The notes below the pieces were generated by a model. That model saw only the letters and a list, made by a program, of their open reading frames with translations. It searched no databases and was not told the origin of the DNA. Source: Thermoplasmata archaeon (GTDB lineage Archaea > Thermoplasmatota > Thermoplasmata > Lutacidiplasmatales > UBA184). From it: 9,656 nt of DNA. Location of the stretch: positions 1 to 9,656 of the forward strand of contig JASHVA010000143.1 in the NCBI GenBank assembly GCA_030039715.1. Reading direction: 5' to 3'. Position numbers and translations under genes: made by a program. Every line of letters begins with the position of its first letter. Position 1 is the stretch's first letter. Shown here piece after piece: positions 5,323 through 9,656 of this stretch.

Positions 5323-6855
5323 CTAGCGGGCGCCCGCCCCGAGCCAGGCCGGGGGGGCGGCGCCGTAGGGGGTCAGGATCGGGTCGTTCCAGCCGCCGGG
5401 CGTCCGGGAGAAGTGCACGGCCGGGGCGAGGCGCTTCACGTGGCCGAGCGCGGTGTCCCGTTCGATGAGCTCGGGCGGCAGGAGCCGCTGCCGCAGTTTC
5501 ATCACGATCGGCAGGAGCTCCGCGGGCTTCTGCACGAGCTCGTCGAACTGGCGGAACGGATTGACGGCGAACGTGCGCTCCTCGGGAGGCACGAGGCCGA
5601 GCGTCAGATACCACATCGCGTTGCGCGCGAGGCTCACCGTGACGTGGTAGCTCCCGCCTTCCTTCGCCCGGCGGTAGAGCGCGGCCGCGGCGCCGGCGGC
5701 GCCCATGTAACCGGTCACGTAGTCGTTGATGAGCGCGGTCGGCGGCATCGACGGCTTGCCGTTCTCCCCTTCCGCCATCGCGACCCCGGACGACGCCGAG
5801 CCGAGCATGTCGAAGCCTCCGCGCTCCGACCAGGGCCCTCCCCAGCCGTAGCACCGGACGCTCACGACCACGATCCCCCGGTGGCCGTCGGCGAGCTGCT
5901 CCGGTCCGAGGCCGAAGTTCGCGAGCTTGCGGCCCCGGAAGTTGTCAACGAAGACATCGCCCGTCTTCGCGAGGGCGCGGACCTTCGCGACGTTGTCGGG
6001 CCGCCGGAGGTCGAGGAACGTCGAGCGGAAGCCCACGTTCGCGTCGTCGTACACCCACGGGTGCTCGAAGTCGTCGACCCGGTTGAACTGGAGAACCTCG
6101 GCGCCCTGCTCGGCGAGCGTGCGGCCGACGACGGGTCCCGCCACGGCGTGCGTGGCGGAAAGCACCCGGATCCCCGAGAGGGGACGGTCCCCGGGGCCGA
6201 ACGGCACCGGGTCGCCCTTCGCGATCTTGCGGACCGCGATTACGGGCTCGCTTGCGAGATACTGACCCTGCGGGTGCTTCGCCCACTCCTCCGCCGTTCG
6301 AGCGATGCAGATCGTGTGGCCGGCGTCGTTGGCCGAGTTCTCGAGGTCGAGTGCGTCCCACTTGTGGATCGCCGCGGCGACGCTCTGGTGGTTCATCCCG
6401 CAGTTGAAGAAGTTCGTCCAGGCGACCTGCTGGTGCGGGTAGACCGCCGACGGATAGATCCATCGACCGTCCTTCGTCTCGTAGGGAAACACCGAGAACG
6501 GGTGCGAGTTCCCGATCGGGTTCGGGTACGGCCAGCCGTTGATCGTCGGGCCGAACGTGAGCTCGGGGTCGATCCCGTGCGAGGAGCGCCGCAGGTCGAC
6601 GGAGAGGTCCTGTCCCTTGCCCGAGCGGAGCTTCCAGATCGCAGCGGGGCCGACCGCGGCCGCCATCGCCGCCAGGGCGAAGACGGAGCCGAGGCGGATC
6701 GCGCTCGGGAAGAGCGGGTCCGAGCCCGCGAACGAGATCTCTCCCCCGGTATCGGCGGGGGAGACCCCCGTTCCCGCGAGCAACCGTTCCAGTTGCTTCG
6801 GAAGGTCGTCGCCGGTCGGTTCGACCGCCCGAGGCCGTGGGCTCTTCTTCGTCAT
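5323..6855 (-). CDS. CaiB/BaiF (family III) CoA-transferase-like protein with an extra N-terminal half
   Basis: A 510-residue protein. Residues 225-510 open like a family III CoA-transferase: 'RPLSGIRVLSATHAVAGPVVGRTLAEQGAEV' split over 224-254, 'DVFVDNFRGRKLANFGLG' (300-317), 'GGFDMLGSASSG' (346-357) with Asp349 as candidate nucleophile forming the acyl-aspartyl intermediate, then 'GYMGAAGAAAALYRRAKEGG' (382-401). Residues 50-215 are a second copy of the C-terminal half ('ALAAMAAAVGPAAIWKLRSG', 60-79, then 'GQDLSVDLRRS', and 'RTAEEWAKHP', 186-195) placed before it. Usual members are about 380-430 residues. The family moves CoA between organic acids or racemises acyl-CoAs in the cytoplasm; the substrate here is unknown. 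GCGGAGAAC precedes the ATG. It is read in the same direction, 67 nt after the CrtC-like gene, and is probably in one operon with it. Confidence 0.88.
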   Translation of the reverse strand: MTKKSPRPRAVEPTGDDLPKQLERLLAGTGVSPADTGGEISFAGSDPLFPSAIRLGSVFALAAMAAAVGPAAIWKLRSGKGQDLSVDLRRSSHGIDPELTFGPTINGWPYPNPIGNSHPFSVFPYETKDGRWIYPSAVYPHQQVAWTNFFNCGMNHQSVAAAIHKWDALDLENSANDAGHTICIARTAEEWAKHPQGQYLASEPVIAVRKIAKGDPVPFGPGDRPLSGIRVLSATHAVAGPVVGRTLAEQGAEVLQFNRVDDFEHPWVYDDANVGFRSTFLDLRRPDNVAKVRALAKTGDVFVDNFRGRKLANFGLGPEQLADGHRGIVVVSVRCYGWGGPWSERGGFDMLGSASSGVAMAEGENGKPSMPPTALINDYVTGYMGAAGAAAALYRRAKEGGSYHVTVSLARNAMWYLTLGLVPPEERTFAVNPFRQFDELVQKPAELLPIVMKLRQRLLPPELIERDTALGHVKRLAPAVHFSRTPGGWNDPILTPYGAAPPAWLGAGAR

Positions 6856-6921
6856 CGATCGTTCTCCGCTCGCGCGCCGTTCGCCGCCCCGCTCTCGCTC
6901 ATTGTGTTACCCCATGGCTCG

Positions 6922-8007
6922 TTATTCGACATGGCCGAGATACATCAGCTCCCAGATTCCCGGGTCGCTGGCCTCCTCCACGCGCTGGCCGTCCGCGTAC
7001 TTCTCCACGGTGACGGTGCCGCTGAACCGGAGGTACGCCCCATCGACGCCCGCCATGCGGGCGAGCGCGTGCTTGATGCCGGTGACCGTGTCGGCGAACC
7101 TCTGGTCGAGCAGCGTCTCGCTCCGCTGGAAGATCACGCGGTAGCGAACGTGGGCATCCTGGGTGTAGTCGTAGATCACCCGGTTCGCCACCGGCTTTTG
7201 GCTGTGGGCGTCGGTGAAGACATCCTCGAGGGAGAGGCGCACTTTGGTGGCGTCGTCGGCGACGATCTGCCCGTCCTTCGCGAGCAGGATCTGGGGGAGT
7301 TCGGTCCGGCCGTACGCCTTCTCGGCGTAGAGGTAGGCCGCGATCACCGAGTACGGGCCGGCCTGGGCCCGGCCCCAATACCAGTGGTTGAGGAGCTTCG
7401 ACATGACGACGTCCCCCCAGTTGTGGTCGTGGTAGCCGATCCCGCCCAATGTCCGGGGGGGGCCGTTGTCCTCAGTGATCGTCGCCGTTACCTTCCCCTG
7501 CGGAACCGAGGGAAGCCACGCGAACACGTGGTCGTCGTGGGCGCCGAAGTAGGTGACTCCGGTCCCCTGGCGCCAGGACGGCACCTCGCCGACCAGCTTC
7601 GCGTCGACCGTTAGGCCGTCCGCCACTACCCGGATCTCGTAGGTGTGGAGGTCGCCCCGGAAGTAGCAGTCCTTGATCCGGACGTCGCAGCGCTCCTTGC
7701 TCGCGCTGAACTCCTTCGGCGTCGCGTTCACGAACGCCTGGCGGGTCGGCTTACCGGGCCGGTCGAGGTTGACCTGCACCATCGGTGCCTCCGGACCCTT
7801 CGGCTTCAGCAACCACTTCGTGTAGAACGTCACGACGAGCGAGGAACCGTCCTCCAGATGCGCGTCGAAGTACCACCACTCGTAGCTGCCCCGGCCGCCG
7901 GAGGTGCGCATGCCGTCCTCCCACGGCTCGATCCGGTCGCGCTTCAGGCCGAGTCGAGCGAAGTCCTCGTCCCGGCCGGCCGAGCGGGCGAGCGGAGCGG
8001 AACTCAT
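6922..8007 (-). CDS. CrtC/AttH lipocalin-like domain protein (hydroxyneurosporene synthase-like)
   Basis: A 361-residue protein. 'SYEWWYFDAHLEDGSSLVVTF' is split over residues 41-61, and 'GIGYHDHNWGD' lies at 189-199 followed by 'NHWYWGRAQ' (207-215). These are the two signatures of the CrtC/AttH double-lipocalin fold. The C-terminal half (220-361) is the second beta barrel, ending 'WELMYLGHVE'. The named member, CrtC, adds water across a carotenoid C=C bond, and the His/Asp/Trp-rich loop lies in its active site. Relatives without carotenoid partners are common and uncharacterised, and no crtB, crtI or similar gene is in the window, so a role on another hydrophobic substrate is as likely. No signal peptide is seen. 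The ATG at 8007 overlaps the marR stop by four bases (ATGA), so the two are translationally coupled. The frame stays open upstream through marR, but that is a shadow. Confidence 0.85.
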   Translation of the reverse strand: MSSAPLARSAGRDEDFARLGLKRDRIEPWEDGMRTSGGRGSYEWWYFDAHLEDGSSLVVTFYTKWLLKPKGPEAPMVQVNLDRPGKPTRQAFVNATPKEFSASKERCDVRIKDCYFRGDLHTYEIRVVADGLTVDAKLVGEVPSWRQGTGVTYFGAHDDHVFAWLPSVPQGKVTATITEDNGPPRTLGGIGYHDHNWGDVVMSKLLNHWYWGRAQAGPYSVIAAYLYAEKAYGRTELPQILLAKDGQIVADDATKVRLSLEDVFTDAHSQKPVANRVIYDYTQDAHVRYRVIFQRSETLLDQRFADTVTGIKHALARMAGVDGAYLRFSGTVTVEKYADGQRVEEASDPGIWELMYLGHVE

Positions 8008-8492
8008 ACCGCCACCGCCCGTCCTTCGGGGACGCGATTCATTCGCTTGATCCGCAGCAGCGCCATCAGGGTCTGGCGCGCGTGCAAGACCCGCTGGGCC
8101 CCGACGCGCGCCACGAGTTCGCGGTCGACCTGCTCGATGCCGGTCCGCCCCGCCCGGCCGGCGAGGTGCCCCCGGTCCGTCAGCGAGAGCTTCACGCGCC
8201 GACGGTCCGCCGCGTCCCGGGTGCGCTCCAGGTAGCCGCGCGCGACGAGCGTGTCGACCATCTGGCTCACCGCCTGCTTCGACACGCCGAGGAACCGGAC
8301 GGCCGACTCCAGGGAGGCGCCGCTCCACTCCATCGCGTTGAGGAGTACTTCCGCGGCCGCCGGCACGTCGTCGCACCCGACTTTCGCCTGGGCACGGCGC
8401 ACCGCCGCCGTGTAGGTGCCGCGGGTCACGTAGAGCAGGGCGGAGAGAGGCACGTCGTCGAGGGCGTCTCGGGTCGGGGGTCGCTGCGTCAT
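8004..8492 (-). CDS. MarR-family transcriptional regulator, first gene of the cluster
   Basis: A 162-residue protein of typical MarR length. Helix 1 (about 15-35) and the C-terminal helices (115-150) would form the dimer interface. The winged helix lies between: 'AAAEVLLNAMEWSGASLES' (46-64), recognition helix 'GVSKQAVSQMVDTLVARGYL' (69-88), and wing 'ERTRDAADRRRVKLSLTDRG' (89-108) with the family's DRR and LTdrG marks. MarR dimers usually repress their own operon until a small, often aromatic or lipophilic, ligand binds. Cys40 is the only cysteine, so redox sensing is possible but unsupported. The ATG lies 27 nt from a TATA-like box, so the mRNA is probably leaderless, and two palindromes suited to a dimer cover this promoter. 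Its overlap with the CrtC-like gene makes it the likely local regulator of that gene and the CoA-transferase. Confidence 0.92.
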   Translation of the reverse strand: MTQRPPTRDALDDVPLSALLYVTRGTYTAAVRRAQAKVGCDDVPAAAEVLLNAMEWSGASLESAVRFLGVSKQAVSQMVDTLVARGYLERTRDAADRRRVKLSLTDRGHLAGRAGRTGIEQVDRELVARVGAQRVLHARQTLMALLRIKRMNRVPEGRAVAV

Positions 8493-8494
8493 TG

Positions 8495-8525
8495 GTCAAT
8501 CCCATTGACTGTCAAGTATATTGAC
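8495..8525 (-). promoter_or_regulatory. marR promoter with two tandem GTCAA-N5-TTGAC operators
   Basis: The palindrome GTCAA-N5-TTGAC occurs twice, at 8495-8509 and 8511-8525, exactly 16 bp apart. In the first the symmetry extends to GTCAAT-CCC-ATTGAC. The inner half sites also make TTGAC-T-GTCAA (8505-8515). On the reverse strand the TATA-like AATATAC (8522-8516) lies inside the second copy, centred about 27 nt before the marR ATG at 8492, so a bound dimer would block TBP there and block the transcription start at the other copy. Binding by MarR is inferred from position and symmetry. Confidence 0.7.
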
Positions 8526-8560
8526 TTATCGTGCCCCCGCTCGCCCTCCGACCCACGGCA

Positions 8561-8579
8561 CCGGCGGCCTCTCCGCCGG
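8561..8579. other. Perfect GC hairpin in the divergent marR intergenic region
   Basis: CCGGCGG (8561-8567), loop CCTCT, CCGCCGG (8573-8579). It lies upstream of both divergent genes. It could be a second protein-binding site or chance in GC-rich DNA; it shares no sequence with the GTCAA/TTGAC sites. Confidence 0.3.
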
Positions 8580-8634
8580 CCGCAAGGGCCCCGTACGGTC
8601 GGAGGCGCGGACCGCCCGTCGCTCCGACGAACGG

Positions 8635-8654
8635 TTCATTAGCTCGGAGTGAGG
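8635..8654 (+). promoter_or_regulatory. Putative promoter and RBS of the 98-residue gene
   Basis: TTCATTAG (8635-8642) is the only A/T-rich patch before the ATG at 8665 and is centred 26 nt from it, as in leaderless archaeal genes. GAGG (8651-8654) could serve as ribosome binding site if the transcript starts earlier. Both are weak. Confidence 0.35.
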
Positions 8655-8664
8655 ATCTTCGAGC

Positions 8665-8961
8665 ATGGCCGAGGCCGAGAAGAAGCTCCACGACGCGCCC
8701 CCCTACGGACTGCACCCCCAGTTTCGGCAAGTCTACGCCGAGAGCTTCAGTGCGGGTTCGGAGGGGGCCATTCTCCGCATCGGGGTCGGGAGCATCGCCC
8801 CCGAGATGGGCGAGCACGGGACGGTGCGACGGGTGGTGACGGACTTCGAGCTCCTGCTCGACCCGCCGGCCGGTCAGTACCTTCTCGACATCATCACTCA
8901 GTGGTTCAAAGAGATCGACTACAAGCCCACCTCTCCCCCGGCCGGCAGACCTCGGAGCTGA
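8665..8961 (+). CDS. Small conserved-looking protein of unknown function
   Basis: A 98-residue soluble protein. I do not recognise it with certainty. After a charged start, residues 19-46 ('QFRQVYAESFSAGSEG' then 'AILRIGVGSI') look like two beta strands. 'VRRVVTDFELLLDPP' (54-68) gives another strand ending in a Pro-Pro turn, and 'GQYLLDIITQWFKEIDY' (70-86) is an amphipathic helix; the tail is Pro-rich and flexible. The order 'VYAxxF...LRIG...VvtdfeLLLdPp....LLdii..y' recalls DUF3467-type small proteins, but I rate that resemblance as weak. The codon choice, start context and compact alpha/beta pattern support a real gene. It is divergent from marR across 172 bases, so the operators near marR might influence it too, although they are about 140 bp away. 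Confidence 0.6.
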   Translation: MAEAEKKLHDAPPYGLHPQFRQVYAESFSAGSEGAILRIGVGSIAPEMGEHGTVRRVVTDFELLLDPPAGQYLLDIITQWFKEIDYKPTSPPAGRPRS

Positions 8962-9054
8962 GCCCTCGACCTCCTCCGCTCGGATCCGCAGCGGTCGGCG
9001 CCACCCCCGGCTCCCCGCCGGCTTCCTACGGTCCGCGGGGTGGCCTCAGCGGGA

Positions 9055-9083
9055 GGTCGCCCCGACTGGCCCGCGGGGCGATC
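9055..9083. terminator. Strong hairpin between convergent genes
   Basis: GGTCGCCCCG (9055-9064) pairs with CGGGGCGATC (9074-9083) over 10 bp with one G:U and a 9-nt loop. It sits in the 149-base gap between the 98-residue gene and the reductase gene, which end toward each other. It could mark a shared 3' end, but lacks the T-tract typical of archaeal termination. Nothing else is visible in this gap. Confidence 0.35.
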
Positions 9084-9110
9084 GGCCGGGGCCCCCTCCC
9101 CGCGACTGCC

Positions 9111-9656
9111 CTAACGGACCGCCTCGTAGTGCAGCAGGATCTCCCGGTCCTCGCCGGGCTTCGTCTCGATGAGCTTCAGCGTGCACTGCTTGTCCATCGG
9201 TCCCCAGTATCGGGGACCCTTTCCGTATACGACGGGCATGACGAAGATCCAGTAGTCGTCGGCGAGATTGCGTCGAAGGCACTCCCGCACCACGGCGGGA
9301 CCTCCCTCCACCAAGATGTTCCCTCCTTTTTCCCGCCGGAGCTTCGCGAGAATCCGACCGAGGTCCCCGCGCAGGATCCGCGCGTTCTGCCAATCGGTCG
9401 ACTTGAGGCGGTGCGAGAGACAGATCTTCTCCACGCGGTCGAGGTACCGTCGGTACTCGAGGAGCCACTTCTCCTCACCGGGTCGGAGCGCCTTCTCGCT
9501 CCACGTTCGTTGGTGGCCCAGGAAGGAGCGCCGGCCCATGACGACCGTCGTGACGTCGTCGAACCGGTCGTACCACATATGCCGGAAGAGCGCGGTCACC
9601 CCTTCCGAGCGCCGATCCGACCCCGGGTACTTCGGGAACTCGCCGCGGCCGTCCAG
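9111..9656 (-). CDS. RibD C-terminal/dihydrofolate reductase-like protein (5' end outside window)
   Basis: The frame is open from the window edge to a TAG at 9111, giving 181 residues. A GTG at 9599 would be a false start, because the upstream in-frame residues LDGRGEFPKYPG match the 'SLDGR..FP' opening of this fold and so belong to the gene. 'TTVVMGRRSFLG' (about residues 36-47 of the fragment) is the family's 'vmGRrTy' strand-helix. 'GNILVEGGPAVVRECLRRNLADDYWIF' (split in the 110s-130s) and 'PVVYGKG' are the NADPH-site glycine motif and closing strand. The fold includes RibD reductase of riboflavin synthesis, DHFR and many stand-alone NADPH reductases. No deaminase domain or rib gene is visible, so a stand-alone reductase is most likely; the substrate is unknown. 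Confidence 0.82.
   Translation of the reverse strand: MDGRGEFPKYPGSDRRSEGVTALFRHMWYDRFDDVTTVVMGRRSFLGHQRTWSEKALRPGEEKWLLEYRRYLDRVEKICLSHRLKSTDWQNARILRGDLGRILAKLRREKGGNILVEGGPAVVRECLRRNLADDYWIFVMPVVYGKGPRYWGPMDKQCTLKLIETKPGEDREILLHYEAVR

Noticed and set aside
3672..5468. 598-codon plus-strand frame over the propeller gene
   Set aside because: Its repeated 'RVVD..DVRDV' pattern is simply the complement of the propeller repeats on the minus strand.
6853..6902. A 16-codon ORF ending in ATGA overlap with the CoA-transferase start
   Set aside because: The overlap is neat and could couple translation, but the peptide is compositionally random and has no ribosome binding site; not reported as a gene.
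5413..7614. 733-codon plus-strand frame across the CoA-transferase and CrtC-like genes
   Set aside because: It spans two recognisable genes on the other strand and is Arg/Glu/Val low complexity, as expected for the complement of GC-rich coding sequence.
8008..8505. N-terminal extension of the CrtC-like protein through marR
   Set aside because: The frame is open but the sequence is an out-of-frame reading of marR; the ATGA overlap gives a natural start at 8007.

Overview
The window looks like chromosomal DNA from a very GC-rich archaeon. I infer a high-GC member of the Thermoplasmatota. The evidence is: a tRNA-Asn gene interrupted by a short intron whose fold resembles the archaeal bulge-helix-bulge (BHB) splice motif; tRNA genes with no encoded CCA; TATA-like boxes placed about 26-28 nt upstream of several start codons, as in leaderless archaeal genes; and a YVTN-type surface propeller joined to an 'FAESGL..G..W' beta domain of a kind I associate with Thermoplasmata surface proteins. 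The lineage is inference, not proof.

Layout from left to right. At the left edge (1-231, minus) is the start of a membrane-anchored SPFH/band-7 protein that runs out of the window. It is followed by 141 bases with only GC-rich hairpins, then two tandem minus-strand tRNA genes: tRNA-CAT (373-448) and an intron-bearing tRNA-Asn(GTT) (468-571). A small winged-helix regulator (598-996) lies directly upstream of them. A CPA-superfamily cation:proton antiporter (1057-2373, minus) diverges from a zinc-free MDR/quinone oxidoreductase (2464-3426, plus). That gene converges on a large exported, membrane-anchored beta-propeller protein (3471-5270, minus).

Next is a minus-strand cluster read from right to left: a MarR regulator (8004-8492), a CrtC/AttH lipocalin-like protein (6922-8007; 4-nt ATGA overlap with marR) and a CaiB/BaiF-type CoA-transferase (5323-6855; 67 nt further on). 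In front of marR lie two copies of a GTCAA-N5-TTGAC palindrome. One covers the TATA-like box and the other sits just upstream of the start codon, which suggests autoregulation of the whole cluster. Divergent from marR is a 98-residue protein of unknown function (8665-8961, plus). The right edge holds the C-terminal part of a RibD/DHFR-like reductase (9111-9656, minus) whose start is outside the window.

No gene-free stretch exceeds 300 bases. The larger gaps are 232-372 (GC-rich inverted repeats, no clear promoter), 8493-8664 (marR operators, a hairpin, a weak promoter for the small gene) and 8962-9110 (a strong hairpin between convergent genes). I see no insertion sequence, CRISPR array, phage gene or replication origin. 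The most unusual item is the T-loop intron in tRNA-Asn. The MarR/CrtC-like/CoA-transferase cluster with its doubled operator is the best candidate for a coherent, uncharacterised pathway.
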